From Bacteroides sp. (GTDB taxonomy: Bacteria > Bacteroidota > Bacteroidia > Bacteroidales > Bacteroidaceae), in the NCBI GenBank assembly GCA_019416685.1, contig DXWV01000070.1, positions 1-61,269 on the forward strand: 61,269 bases of DNA. The letters are read 5' to 3'. Position numbers and translations under genes: made by a program. The notes beneath the pieces were generated by a model. It did not search any database and had not been told where the DNA came from. It was given only the letters and a program-made list of their open reading frames with translations. Each line of letters begins with the position of its first letter. Position 1 is the stretch's first letter. Of the stretch, positions 51,911-61,268 are shown piece by piece.

Positions 51911-53530
51911 ATGGCAAACAATCTATTATTAGTTCCTGGCAATGGGCTTATGAACAGTTATTTATGGCTTTTCATTTTATTGATTATATTATTTGTAATC
52001 ATATTTTGTTTATTATATCAACTTCGTCATTTAAGGAAAATTGCTGCAAGAAACAGTGATTATCGTCATTTTTTATCTGATATATTAGATAATCTTCCTT
52101 TTCCTATCATGGTAAAAGATATCCGGAATGAATTTCGTTATGCTTATTGGAATAAAGAATCGGAAGTGCAGTCGGGTATAAATCGTGAGAAAGCGATAGG
52201 GTATAATGACTATGATATTTATGGAGAAGAGAGAGGACGACATTATCGGAGTATTGATGAAGAGTTAGTCAGAATAGGAAAACCTTATCGGTCTGAAGAA
52301 CAATATTCAACTATGGACGGAGTGGTGCATGATACAATTGTAATGAAATCTATTATCTCCTGGGAAACATTAGGCAAATGGCTGTTAGTAACTCGTTGGG
52401 ACATCAGCCAGTTGAAGAAATATGAAAGGGAGGTTATGGCAGGTAAGGAAGAGTTAGAAGAAGCGATTAAAAAGCAGAGTCTTGCATTAAAGAGTATTGA
52501 TTTTGGACTGATCTATATTGATAAAACTTATAGAGTGCAGTGGGAGGAGACAACTCATATCAAGAGTTTGGTATCTGGTCGGCACTATACTCCGGGATTA
52601 ATTTGTTATCAAACCAGTGCCCTGAGAGATAAACCTTGTGAACATTGTGCATTTAAGGAGGCTATAGAACAGGGGGTAATTGTTCGCCATACCATTCACA
52701 TAGATAAGGTTGATTTTGAAGTGACAGCTACTCCGGTATATGCTACTGGAGGAAAAGAGGTGATAGGCGGACTATTGCGTTTTGAAGATATTACAGAAAA
52801 GTTAAAGATAGAACAAGATTTACGGGAGGCGAAAAATAAAGCAGAAGAATCTAATAGATTAAAATCTGCTTTTCTGGCTAATATGAGTCATGAAATACGT
52901 ACTCCTCTTAATGCGATTGTAGGGTTCTCTGACATGATTTGTCAGATAGATGATTCGGTAGAGAAACAGGAGTATATGAAGATCATTATTGCAAACAACG
53001 AACTTTTACTGCAACTCATTGATGATATTCTGGATCTATCGAAGATTGAAGCCGGGACAATGGATTTCTCTTATTCCGTTACTGATGTGAATGAACTGAT
53101 GAGTAATATATGTCAGCAGATGGATCAGAAGAATCATTCTCCGGAAGTACAGATCTCTTTTACAGAGAAAGCACCTGCTTGTGTGATTAATACAGACAGG
53201 GTGCGTTTGACTCAGGTGATGATTAATTTAATGAGTAATGCTATGAAGTTTACTGAACGGGGTAGTATCTCTATCGGATACCGTATAAGTGAGGCACAGG
53301 ATGAAATATATTTCTTTTGTAAAGATACCGGTATGGGTATTGCTGCAGATAAACTGGATATGGTCTTTGAACGTTTTGTGAAACTAAATGCTTTTGTGAA
53401 AGGAACCGGATTGGGGCTGGCAATTTGCCGGGTGATTGTAGAACGGTTGGGAGGAACTATTGGCGTTGATTCTAAAGAAGGAGAAGGAGCGTGTTTTTGG
53501 TTTCGTATTCCGGTTATTTTTGTTTCATAA
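51911..53530 (+). CDS. PAS-domain sensor histidine kinase
   Basis: 539 residues, one N-terminal transmembrane segment (about 16-37), then two PAS domains (about 53-165 and 190-295). The HisKA box FLANMSHEIRTPLNAIVGFS has the phospho-acceptor His327. The ATPase domain shows INLMSNAMKFTERG (N box), DTGMGIA and GTGLGLAI. The second PAS domain has three cysteines (232, 243, 246; CX10CX2C) that could bind a metal or cluster, a pattern known in some PAS proteins. No receiver domain is fused and no response regulator lies nearby, so this is an orphan kinase. Confidence 0.94.
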   Translation: MANNLLLVPGNGLMNSYLWLFILLIILFVIIFCLLYQLRHLRKIAARNSDYRHFLSDILDNLPFPIMVKDIRNEFRYAYWNKESEVQSGINREKAIGYNDYDIYGEERGRHYRSIDEELVRIGKPYRSEEQYSTMDGVVHDTIVMKSIISWETLGKWLLVTRWDISQLKKYEREVMAGKEELEEAIKKQSLALKSIDFGLIYIDKTYRVQWEETTHIKSLVSGRHYTPGLICYQTSALRDKPCEHCAFKEAIEQGVIVRHTIHIDKVDFEVTATPVYATGGKEVIGGLLRFEDITEKLKIEQDLREAKNKAEESNRLKSAFLANMSHEIRTPLNAIVGFSDMICQIDDSVEKQEYMKIIIANNELLLQLIDDILDLSKIEAGTMDFSYSVTDVNELMSNICQQMDQKNHSPEVQISFTEKAPACVINTDRVRLTQVMINLMSNAMKFTERGSISIGYRISEAQDEIYFFCKDTGMGIAADKLDMVFERFVKLNAFVKGTGLGLAICRVIVERLGGTIGVDSKEGEGACFWFRIPVIFVS

Positions 53531-53631
53531 AGAATCGAGTCTGAAGATTTATTAAAAAATGAACCCAAATGCTGTGTTGGTGTGTTATTTGTAGACGTTT
53601 AAAGTAGTAGAACGTTTAAATATATAAAAGC

Positions 53632-54570
53632 ATGGCTTATATAGATTATTATAAAATTCTTGGAGTAGACAAAAGTGCTTCTCAAAGTGATATTAAGAAG
53701 GCTTTTCGTAAGTTAGCCCGCCAGTATCATCCGGATTTGAATCCAAACAATCCAGGTGCGAAGGATAAGTTTCAGGAGATCAATGAGGCAAATGAGGTGT
53801 TGAGTGACCCGGAGAAGCGTAAGAAGTACGATGAATACGGTGAACACTGGAAGCATGCTGATGAATTTGAAGCTCAGAAACGTGCTCGGCAACAGGCTGG
53901 TGGCAGTGCTGGATTCTCTGGCTTTGGAGGAGGTGATGATAATGCGTATTGGTATTCTTCTGATGGTCAGGGATTTTCGGGAACCGGAGGCGAAGGGTTC
54001 TCTGATTTCTTTGAATCCATGTTTGGAGGTCGTGGTAGAGGAGGCCGTAGTAGTGCGGGATTCCGTGGGCAAGATTTTAATGCAGAACTTCATCTCTCTC
54101 TTCGTGACGCTGCAGAGACTCATAAGCAGGTATTGACGGTGAATGGTAAGAATGTACGTATCACTATTCCTGCTGGCGTAGCCAATGGACAGGTTATCAA
54201 ACTGAAAGGGTATGGTGGTGAAGGCGTTAATGGTGGGCCTGCCGGAGATTTGTATATCACGTTTGTGATTCCTGAAGATTCTGTGTTCAAACGCTTGGGC
54301 GATGATCTTTATATTGATGTTCCGTTGAACCTTTATACAGCTGTATTGGGAGGTGAACAGGAAGTTGATACACTGAATAGTAAAGTGAAACTGAAGGTGA
54401 AACCTGAAACACAGAATGGTACGAAGGTACGGTTGAAGGGGAAAGGTTTCCCTGTTTATAAAAAAGAAGGACAATTTGGCGATTTGATAGTGACCTATAA
54501 TGTCAAAGTGCCTACCAATCTGACAGATAGGCAGAAAGAGTTGTTCCGGGAATTACAGAGTATGAACTAA
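53632..54570 (+). CDS. cbpA: CbpA-like J-domain co-chaperone
   Basis: Cytoplasmic DnaK co-chaperone of the DnaJ/Hsp40 class B type. J domain at 1-70 with HPD at 33-35, a Gly/Phe-rich linker (about 85-140), and the substrate-binding C-terminal domains (QDFNAELHLSLRDAAE, GVNGGPAGDLYITF). It has no CxxCxGxG zinc fingers, which separates it from DnaJ proper. 312 residues. The next gene, 13 bp downstream, is its modulator CbpM. Confidence 0.92.
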   Translation: MAYIDYYKILGVDKSASQSDIKKAFRKLARQYHPDLNPNNPGAKDKFQEINEANEVLSDPEKRKKYDEYGEHWKHADEFEAQKRARQQAGGSAGFSGFGGGDDNAYWYSSDGQGFSGTGGEGFSDFFESMFGGRGRGGRSSAGFRGQDFNAELHLSLRDAAETHKQVLTVNGKNVRITIPAGVANGQVIKLKGYGGEGVNGGPAGDLYITFVIPEDSVFKRLGDDLYIDVPLNLYTAVLGGEQEVDTLNSKVKLKVKPETQNGTKVRLKGKGFPVYKKEGQFGDLIVTYNVKVPTNLTDRQKELFRELQSMN

Positions 54571-54583
54571 AAAAATCAGCACT

Positions 54584-54898
54584 ATGCAGACCGAATTAAT
54601 TATAGTCAGTGAATACTGTCACAAATGCCATATTGAGCCCTCCTTTATAGAGTTATTACAGGAGGGAGGATTGATTGAAGTACATATCGAAGGTGGCGAA
54701 CACTATTTGCTTGCATCACAGCTTCCGGAGGTGGAACGTTATAGTCGTATGTATTATGACTTGTCTATCAATATGGAAGGTATTGATGCCATTCACCATC
54801 TTTTGGAAAGGATGGAGAAGATGCGTAAAGAAATCAATTCGCTTCAAAGCCAGCTTTTAGTATACAGAAGACAGGGCTTGGAGGAAATAGAATGGTAA
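54584..54898 (+). CDS. cbpM: Chaperone modulator CbpM-like protein
   Basis: 104 residues with a MerR-type helix-turn-helix fold (YCHKCHIEPSFIELLQEGGLIEV) and a C-terminal coiled coil (about 70-95, LLERMEKMRKEINSLQSQLL). CbpM binds the J domain of CbpA and inhibits it. Immediate linkage to cbpA supports this. It ends before a long symmetric terminator. Confidence 0.88.
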   Translation: MQTELIIVSEYCHKCHIEPSFIELLQEGGLIEVHIEGGEHYLLASQLPEVERYSRMYYDLSINMEGIDAIHHLLERMEKMRKEINSLQSQLLVYRRQGLEEIEW

Positions 54899-54945
54899 TG
54901 AAAGATGGAGATTAGTTCTATATGAACCAAATTTCTGCTTGGTAT

Positions 54946-54990
54946 ATAAAACAAAAGCTCCGTTCAAATAAGACGGAGCTTTTGTTTTAT
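54946..54990. terminator. Bidirectional terminator, 18-bp perfect stem
   Basis: 54946-54963 and 54973-54990 are exactly complementary (core ACAAAAGCTCCGT) around a 9-nt loop. A-rich and T-rich outer parts give a T run in both directions. It separates the convergent cbpM and rhomboid genes. Confidence 0.92.
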
Positions 54991-55007
54991 AAGCTGGAAC
55001 TCATAAT

Positions 55008-56411
55008 TTATGAGTGTGTGAATTGAACGTTTTCAAGCATATTGTCTAAATCCTGTTGAGCAGCTTCATCATTAATCATCATAACAAACGCATATATTGC
55101 TTTCTTTTCAGGAGAGAAATAATAAAGAACGGTTTGTAATATTTCATACCCCTCTTCATCAGGTGCACCGAAATGCTGCATATTGTCAGTTTTTATAAAA
55201 TTCAAACCATTGATTGTAAGTGTACTGCGCTTATAATCTTCTGATGGCTCACCTTTGATATTTCGTGGAATACTGAGAGATAATTTTTTATTGTATTCGT
55301 ATATTTCGTCTGTATCATATTGTGAAACAGTGATTATAAGGTGATTGGCAGCATTCGTCCAACGTTGTTGAAGTAATATTGTTTTATCGTCCCGACGGGT
55401 AGTTTCTGTTGTCTGCCAGTTGGAAGGATAACGGAGCTGTATGCCTGCCTTTTCGCTACTGAAGTTTAACCACGTATCTGAAGCGGTAAAAGGAGTGTAA
55501 GGTGGTAGTTGATCTTTGGTGGTGATACGTTTGCCTATGGGGTGTTCTTTGGGATTTTCATACACTTCCGATTCATTTGGTTCGTCGGTAAGATAAGCTT
55601 GTACGAGTCCGCTATCCCATTCGTGGCGTATGTCCTGATAGTCGGAGGGAACATTCTTGCTGAGGGACAAAAGTCCTATAAGATATATCAATAAGATTCC
55701 GGCTTCTCCTCCTACCGTATAGCCTTTTTGTAACTCTGGTCTCTTTTCATTGAGTGCCATTACATAGACGAAACCTAAAATGAATCCACTGATTAATCCT
55801 CCTATATGAGCGGCATTATCTATACCCTCTTTTAATCCGTATACCAGATTGTAACCAACGAAAATCAATATGCTTGAAAGTAATGCATTACGTTGTGCTT
55901 TCTCTATATGATGAAAACAAAGAAATGCCAGAAATATTCCATATAAACCAAAGATCGCTCCGGAGGCTCCGGCGCTTATTGTTTCGGCATGCCAGAAGAG
56001 GCTGGACACTGCGGAGCAAAGTCCTGTTAATAAGTAAGCGGCAAACATACGTCGCGTCCCGAGCATTGGTTCGAGTAACACACCGATGTAAACCAACGCA
56101 TACATATTCATCAGAATATGAATGATACCTATATGTACAAAATTGCATGTGAGTGTACGCCACCAGCTGCCGGTTAGTGTAAGTGGTCCGAAATCGGCTC
56201 CCCATTGTAGTAGTTCGAGAGTTTTAGGTTCAAACAGGTTGACACCGGAGAGAGTCATAAGAATAAAAATGAGCACATTAATGCCCAGTAGAATGGGAGT
56301 AGCTATAAAACCTTTGTGTGGGAGAAACATCGAATTTCTTTCTTTCTTTTCTTCGTTGACGTTGTCGGATTGAATCAATATTTCTTCTTGTTGGTCAGAA
56401 TTTATTGCCAT
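55008..56411 (-). CDS. Rhomboid-family intramembrane serine protease with C-terminal domain
   Basis: Inner-membrane protease. Six or more transmembrane segments between about 36 and 255. Catalytic serine 150 is in GASGAIFG and histidine 202 in AHIGGLISG; HxxxN (HILMNMYA) in TM2 is present. Residues of about 260-467 form a non-membrane C-terminal region with a beta-rich domain (AGIQLRYPSNWQTTE, RWTNAANHLIITV), an extension not found in short rhomboids. Monocistronic, with a TATTTTTG box at 56436-56443. Confidence 0.92.
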   Translation of the reverse strand: MAINSDQQEEILIQSDNVNEEKKERNSMFLPHKGFIATPILLGINVLIFILMTLSGVNLFEPKTLELLQWGADFGPLTLTGSWWRTLTCNFVHIGIIHILMNMYALVYIGVLLEPMLGTRRMFAAYLLTGLCSAVSSLFWHAETISAGASGAIFGLYGIFLAFLCFHHIEKAQRNALLSSILIFVGYNLVYGLKEGIDNAAHIGGLISGFILGFVYVMALNEKRPELQKGYTVGGEAGILLIYLIGLLSLSKNVPSDYQDIRHEWDSGLVQAYLTDEPNESEVYENPKEHPIGKRITTKDQLPPYTPFTASDTWLNFSSEKAGIQLRYPSNWQTTETTRRDDKTILLQQRWTNAANHLIITVSQYDTDEIYEYNKKLSLSIPRNIKGEPSEDYKRSTLTINGLNFIKTDNMQHFGAPDEEGYEILQTVLYYFSPEKKAIYAFVMMINDEAAQQDLDNMLENVQFTHS

Positions 56412-56435
56412 GTGATGGAGTTAATTATTATTGCA

Positions 56436-56443
56436 CAAAAATA
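56436..56443 (-). promoter_or_regulatory. -7 box of the rhomboid gene
   Basis: Minus-strand TATTTTTG fits TAnnTTTG, 24 nt before the ATG. The -33 box is unclear. Confidence 0.5.
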
Positions 56444-56520
56444 CGGAATAAACCTGAAAAGTAAAGATTATGAAAGTGATATATTTATTACTTTGTGACG
56501 GGATAGGTTGGGTATAAAAA

Positions 56521-56674
56521 GGAGGGTGTGTCAATAAAGTAAAATTAACCATCATTAAAACGCAGATTAACGCTAATTTACGCAAAGATTAAATTAAATC
56601 CGCGGTCATTTGTGTTAATCTGCGTTTCTAAAGCTACATATTGATAGCTTTCTCAGACTTTTGACACACCTTCC
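56521..56674 (+). mobile_element. MITE-like element with GTGTCAAAAG ends, copy 2
   Basis: GGAGGGTGTGTCAA at the left pairs with CTTTTGACACACCTTCC at the right. The inner hairpin of AACGCAGATTAACGCTAATT units and the right flank ACATATTGATAGCTTT match copy 1 at 21984-22128 in the same order and orientation. No coding capacity. Confidence 0.85.
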
Positions 56675-56696
56675 TTATTCTTAATTTGATTGCTGT

Positions 56697-58403
56697 TTAT
56701 TTTCTGTAGTAAGCCAGGTCGTCTTTATCGAATTTACGAATAAAGTTAATATGCTTTTCTACTTCACTTTCAGCATAACGTACATATACTTGTGCAGATG
56801 TTCCGAAAAGTTCAGCGTTCTTTGAAGCATCCTGTACGAGTAGGTGGCCCATAATGATGTGAGCAGCCATTTCTACCAGACGGCGTGCGCAGAAGTCGAG
56901 CAATTCCTGATCTTTAACCTCTGTAATCTGAGCAACACAAGCGGCATATTTGCTTGCCATTGTTTTCAGGCGGTTGTGCAAACCTTCCATTTCGGGAGCT
57001 ACCGGCATATTCTCGTACTCTTTGATACGATTGAGGTAGGCACCGGTGGTCACGTAACGGATAGCGGCTACTACCTGCAATTGAGTGGTTCCTTCATAGA
57101 TAGAAGTGATACGTGCATCGCGATAGATACGTTCGCAGGCATAGTCTTTCATAAAGCCCGAACCACCATGTATCTGGATACAGTCATAAGCATTCTGGTT
57201 GGCGAATTCACTACCCATGCCTTTGCCCAACGGTGTGAAGGCATCTGCCAGTTTAGCAAAAGTTTTTTGTTCAGCACGTTCTTCCGGAGTCAGTTTACGT
57301 TCTTTGGCTATATCATCCAATGCTTTGTAAACGTCAACGAAGCGGGCAGTCTCGTATAATAGTGTACGTGAAGCATCCAGTTTGGCTTTCATCAATGAAA
57401 GGATTTCGGCTACAGCAGGGAATTCGATAATTGCTTTACCGAATTGTTTGCGATCCTGTGCGTAGGCCAGCGCTTCATTGTAGGCAGCCTGTGAGATTCC
57501 TACAGACTGGGCAGCGATACCCAATCGGGCACCGTTCATCAGTGCCATTACGTATTTGATAAGACCCAGTTTACGGTCACCACAAAGTTCAGCCTTAGCA
57601 TTTTTGTATACAAGTTCGCAGGTAGGAGACCCTTTGATACCCATTTTATTTTCAATACGACGCACATTTACTCCACCATTACGTTTGTCGTAGATGAACA
57701 TGGATAAACCACGGCCATCATGTGTTCCTTCCTCCGAACGGGCCAGTACGAGATGAATGTCGGAATCACCGTTAGTGATAAAACGTTTTACACCGTTCAG
57801 ATACCAGCATTGATCTTTTTCACTGTAAGTCGCTTTCAACATTACGGCCTGGAGGTCGGAACCGGCGTCCGGTTCGGTCAGGTCCATAGACATGGTTTCA
57901 CCTTCGCAAACGCGGGTGATATAACGCTTCTTCTGATCTTCGTTTGCAAATTCATAGATTGTTTCAGCACAATCCTGCAATCCCCAAAGGTTCTCGAAAC
58001 CGGCATCACTGCGACTTACGATATCGGCAGCCATGATGTACGGGGTAATCGGGAAATTCAGTCCACCGAAACGGCGTGGCATAGCCATACCCATCAATCC
58101 CGCTTTACGGCAGGCTTCCAGGTTAGCTGCTGTACCACTGGCATACGTTACACGGTTATTGGCACATACCGGACCCTCGTGATCAACGTTTTCGGCATTG
58201 GGAGCAATGATGTCACCGCAGATTTCACCTACAATTTCCAGTACTTTGTCATAGCTGTCCATTGCATCTTCAAAATCTATCGGAGCATAGTCAAAGTTAT
58301 CTTTATCAGCGTAATTACGCTCTTTTAGCTCAACAATTCTCTTCATCAGCGGATGGCTGAGATGATGTTTTAATTCGGGAGTATCTAAATAAAAATTGGC
58401 CAT
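56697..58403 (-). CDS. Acyl-CoA dehydrogenase family protein
   Basis: FAD enzyme oxidising acyl-CoA with ETF as electron partner. 568 residues, the longer type. FAD/substrate segments are visible (MSMDLTEPDAGSDLQA, YLNGVKRFITNGDSD) and the catalytic Glu lies in RDARITSIYEGTTQLQ. A C-terminal helical extension of about 130 residues follows. The gene is downstream of etfB, etfA and a TonB-like gene on the same strand, which supports use of that ETF. Confidence 0.94.
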   Translation of the reverse strand: MANFYLDTPELKHHLSHPLMKRIVELKERNYADKDNFDYAPIDFEDAMDSYDKVLEIVGEICGDIIAPNAENVDHEGPVCANNRVTYASGTAANLEACRKAGLMGMAMPRRFGGLNFPITPYIMAADIVSRSDAGFENLWGLQDCAETIYEFANEDQKKRYITRVCEGETMSMDLTEPDAGSDLQAVMLKATYSEKDQCWYLNGVKRFITNGDSDIHLVLARSEEGTHDGRGLSMFIYDKRNGGVNVRRIENKMGIKGSPTCELVYKNAKAELCGDRKLGLIKYVMALMNGARLGIAAQSVGISQAAYNEALAYAQDRKQFGKAIIEFPAVAEILSLMKAKLDASRTLLYETARFVDVYKALDDIAKERKLTPEERAEQKTFAKLADAFTPLGKGMGSEFANQNAYDCIQIHGGSGFMKDYACERIYRDARITSIYEGTTQLQVVAAIRYVTTGAYLNRIKEYENMPVAPEMEGLHNRLKTMASKYAACVAQITEVKDQELLDFCARRLVEMAAHIIMGHLLVQDASKNAELFGTSAQVYVRYAESEVEKHINFIRKFDKDDLAYYRK

Positions 58404-58423
58404 TTTAATAATAATTTATAATA

Positions 58424-58527
58424 AGTAATTAGTAGTAAGTATTTAGTAGTTTGAATCGATGCAGCTACCAGTATTGCTATGCCGAAAAGGATTCTGGCTA
58501 CTAACTACCAGATTCTAAATTCCAATT
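58424..58527. repeat. Heptad-periodic repeat, copy 2
   Basis: 7-bp units (AAGTAAT, TAGTAGT, AAGTATT, TAGTAGT) flank a 42-bp core (58453-58494) with GAATC ends that is similar to and the same length as the core at 22685-22726, in inverted orientation. It fills the gap between the acyl-CoA dehydrogenase and TonB-like genes. Confidence 0.75.
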
Positions 58528-58530
58528 TAT

Positions 58531-59361
58531 TTATGAGGGTAAATGAAAATTAATTGGTAATGTATAGCTGATGCGTTTTACTTCTCCATCTATCTTACCG
58601 GGAGTCCATGTATGAGTACGACCGATAGCTTCGACAATGCGTATTGCTTCTTTGTCAAGCAAAGGATCGACACCCGAAATTAATCGGGGAGTCGTCATAT
58701 GCCCCTTTTCATCGATCACAATCCGAAGAATAACTCTTCCTTCTGTTTTGGCTCTGACAGCATCAAGCGGGTATGCCAAGTTGTCCTTTAACAGTTTGGC
58801 TAATGCATCTATGCCTCCGGGAAATTCCGGTGCCATAAAGTAAGGTTCAAATGGTAATTCACTGCCGTCGGCAGCCAGAAGTTTTCCATTTGTACATTGG
58901 CCGTTCAGGTATGATTCTTCTCTGCGTAGCTTCCCATCCGGATAGTATCCTACCAATTTTCCTTCCATTTTTCCATCTTTGTAAGTAATAATCAGTTTGG
59001 TATTTCCTTCCGGATAATAAGCTATGCTTTGACCTTCCAGACGATTCTCTTTATAGATACTTACCAAACTGTCTTTACCGTTGGCATACAAAAAAGTGCA
59101 GACTCCGTTTCTCACTCTGTTTTTCAGCTCTTTTGTGTAAGCAGAATAGTGACCTATTCCTTTGAGCCTGCCATCAAGTGTGTAGAATTCTACTTTTGTT
59201 TGCTTCTTTTTAGCTTTGGAGATCACTGCATATTCTACAGCTTTCTCCTTGTCGGTAGTCCATTGGAAGTATTTATCCACATAAACTGTTTTTTGGGCCG
59301 AAAGCGTACTGCTACCTGTAAATAGTAGTACTGCTATGATAGTCAGAAATACACCTCTCAT
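58531..59361 (-). CDS. TonB C-terminal domain protein with MORN-like repeats
   Basis: 276 residues, signal peptide ending LSAQ (about 23). Residues of about 50-165 are MORN/YwqK-type repeats (FYTLDGRLKGIGHYS, YKENRLEGQSIAYYPEGN, KMEGKLVGYYPDGKLRREE). Residues of about 185-276 form a TonB C-terminal domain (YPLDAVRAKTEGRVILRIVID). There is no proline-rich spacer or N-terminal anchor as in true TonB, so energy transduction is doubtful. It lies between etfA (16-bp gap) and the acyl-CoA dehydrogenase gene, an unexpected place. Confidence 0.88.
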   Translation of the reverse strand: MRGVFLTIIAVLLFTGSSTLSAQKTVYVDKYFQWTTDKEKAVEYAVISKAKKKQTKVEFYTLDGRLKGIGHYSAYTKELKNRVRNGVCTFLYANGKDSLVSIYKENRLEGQSIAYYPEGNTKLIITYKDGKMEGKLVGYYPDGKLRREESYLNGQCTNGKLLAADGSELPFEPYFMAPEFPGGIDALAKLLKDNLAYPLDAVRAKTEGRVILRIVIDEKGHMTTPRLISGVDPLLDKEAIRIVEAIGRTHTWTPGKIDGEVKRISYTLPINFHLPS

Positions 59362-59377
59362 ATTACCCCTGTTTTAG

Positions 59378-60397
59378 CTATTTGGAATTTTGTTTATAAT
59401 ACTTTATCATCTTCGGCACAACCTCTTCGATAGAACCGTTGATTACATAATCGGCAATCGTATTGATCGGAGCTTCCGGATCGTTATTGATAGAGATAAT
59501 AATACCGCTTTCCTGCATACCGGCAATGTGTTGGATTTGTCCGGAGATACCGCAAGCTATGTAAAGTTTCGGACGGACTGTCACACCGGTCTGACCAATT
59601 TGACGGTCGTGATCGATAAAACCTGCGTCTACTGCAGCACGGCTGGCACCTACCTCAGCATTCAATACTTTTGCAAGGTCGAACAACAAGTTGAAGTTCT
59701 CTTTAGAACCTACTCCATAACCACCGGCGATAATGATGGGTGAACCTTTCAGATTGTTTTTAGCTTTTTCTACATGGCGTTCAATCACTTTCACTACATA
59801 ATCCGTATCAGCAACATATTTTTTTACGTCATGACGGATTACTTCACCTTTATAGTCAGCACTCAGGATTGCTTTCTTCATAACACCCTCGCGAACGGTA
59901 GCCATTTGCGGACGGTGTTCCGGATTCACAATAGTTGCTACAATGTTACCACCAAAAGCAGGACGAATCTGATACAACAGGTTTTTGTAAATTTTTCCTT
60001 CTTTCTTATCCTCATGGTCACCGATTTCAAGTGAAGTACAGTCAGCAGTAAGTCCGCTGGTCAGTGCAGAAGATACACGGGGACCGAGGTCACGACCGAT
60101 AACGGTAGCACCCATCAGACAGATTTGCGGCTGCTCTTCTTTAAACAGATTTACCAGGATAGAGGTATGTGGGAGGGAAGTATAAGGATAAAGTCCTTTA
60201 CCATCAAATATGTGGAGTTTATCTACTCCGTATGGCAGGATTTGTTTTTCAATATCTTTGAGACCGGTTCCGGCAACTACAGCTTCGAGTGCGCAATTCA
60301 ATTCGTTAGCTAACGAGCGGCCTTTGGTCAGAAGTTCGAGGCTTACGTCTGCGACGATACCTTCTTCTATTTCGCAATATACAAATAAGTTATTCAT
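59378..60397 (-). CDS. etfA: Electron transfer flavoprotein alpha subunit
   Basis: FAD-binding half of the ETF dimer. 339 residues; N-terminal alpha/beta domain (EIEEGIVADVSLELLTKG), and the C-terminal FAD domain with GASRAAVDAGFIDHDRQIGQTG and YIACGISGQIQHIAGM, then SINNDPEAPIN. etfB precedes it by 70 bp on the same strand. Confidence 0.96.
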   Translation of the reverse strand: MNNLFVYCEIEEGIVADVSLELLTKGRSLANELNCALEAVVAGTGLKDIEKQILPYGVDKLHIFDGKGLYPYTSLPHTSILVNLFKEEQPQICLMGATVIGRDLGPRVSSALTSGLTADCTSLEIGDHEDKKEGKIYKNLLYQIRPAFGGNIVATIVNPEHRPQMATVREGVMKKAILSADYKGEVIRHDVKKYVADTDYVVKVIERHVEKAKNNLKGSPIIIAGGYGVGSKENFNLLFDLAKVLNAEVGASRAAVDAGFIDHDRQIGQTGVTVRPKLYIACGISGQIQHIAGMQESGIIISINNDPEAPINTIADYVINGSIEEVVPKMIKYYKQNSK

Positions 60398-60405
60398 ATC
60401 TTTAT

Positions 60406-60466
60406 AAGTAGTTAGTAGTTAGAATATAGTAGTAAACATCGGAATGCTATTACTGTATTCATACTC
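60406..60466. repeat. Heptad-periodic repeat, copy 3 (degenerate)
   Basis: AAGTAGT, TAGTAGT, TAGAATA and TAGTAGT in 7-bp steps, then CGGAATGCTATTACTG, a decayed relative of the core of copies 1 and 2. It fills the etfB-etfA gap. Confidence 0.6.
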
Positions 60467-60467
60467 C

Positions 60468-61268
60468 TTAGCCAATGGTATGGTTAGCTAACAGTTCAAC
60501 AATCAGATTCTCTACATCGTGGTCGCTGCCACTGATGGTTTTACTCTCTTTTGCCTGGAATACAATGTTTTGGATGGACTTCACTTTTGTAGGTGAACCG
60601 CTAAGGCCGCATTGTGCAAGATCTCCGTTCACATCGGCCACGCTCCATTCTGCCAGATTCAGGTAGTCACGGTTGTCATACAGGTCAGTATAGTCCAGAT
60701 TACCTTGTTGTTTTTCAGTGACTGTTTTGGCATGTTTGTACTTCTGTACGAGTTTCGCATTACGTGGGCGGCAGGGAGCTGCACTGCCGTTTACAGTGAT
60801 CACAATAGGCAATGGCCCTTCTACGGTTTCAATACCTCCGTCAATATGACGTTTCACAGTAATGTGTCCGTCGGCTACTTTCAAAATTTCTTCGGCATAT
60901 GTGATCTGAGTCAGACCTAACTTCTCTGCTACTTGCGGACCTACTTGTGCAGTATCTCCATCGATGGCCTGGCGACCGCCGATGATGATGTCACACTTAC
61001 CTATTTTCTTGATGGCTGTAGCCAAAGCGTACGATGTAGCCAATGTATCGGCACCGGCAAAAGCACGGTCAGTTAACAAATAACCGTTATCGGCACCACG
61101 GAAAAGTCCTTCACGAATAATATCGGCTGCACGGCCCGGTCCCATTGTAAGAATGGTAACGGTTGAGCCTGGATGGGCATCTTTCAATCGGAGAGCTTGC
61201 TCAAGAGCATTCAGATCTTCGGGGTTGAAGATGGCAGGGAGTGCCGCACGGTTAATAGTTCCGTCGGC
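60468..61268 (-). CDS. etfB: Electron transfer flavoprotein beta subunit (5' end beyond the window)
   Basis: AMP-binding half of ETF. The frame stays open through the window edge; ADGTINRAALPAIFNPEDLN precedes the first in-window methionine and is conserved in EtfB, so the start lies outside. The ETF beta signature follows (VGPQVAEKLGLTQITYAEEI, then EGPLPIVITVNGSAAPCRPR). About 267 residues are present. First in-window gene of the etfB-etfA-TonB-like-acyl-CoA dehydrogenase run. Confidence 0.95.
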   Translation of the reverse strand, partial: ADGTINRAALPAIFNPEDLNALEQALRLKDAHPGSTVTILTMGPGRAADIIREGLFRGADNGYLLTDRAFAGADTLATSYALATAIKKIGKCDIIIGGRQAIDGDTAQVGPQVAEKLGLTQITYAEEILKVADGHITVKRHIDGGIETVEGPLPIVITVNGSAAPCRPRNAKLVQKYKHAKTVTEKQQGNLDYTDLYDNRDYLNLAEWSVADVNGDLAQCGLSGSPTKVKSIQNIVFQAKESKTISGSDHDVENLIVELLANHTIG

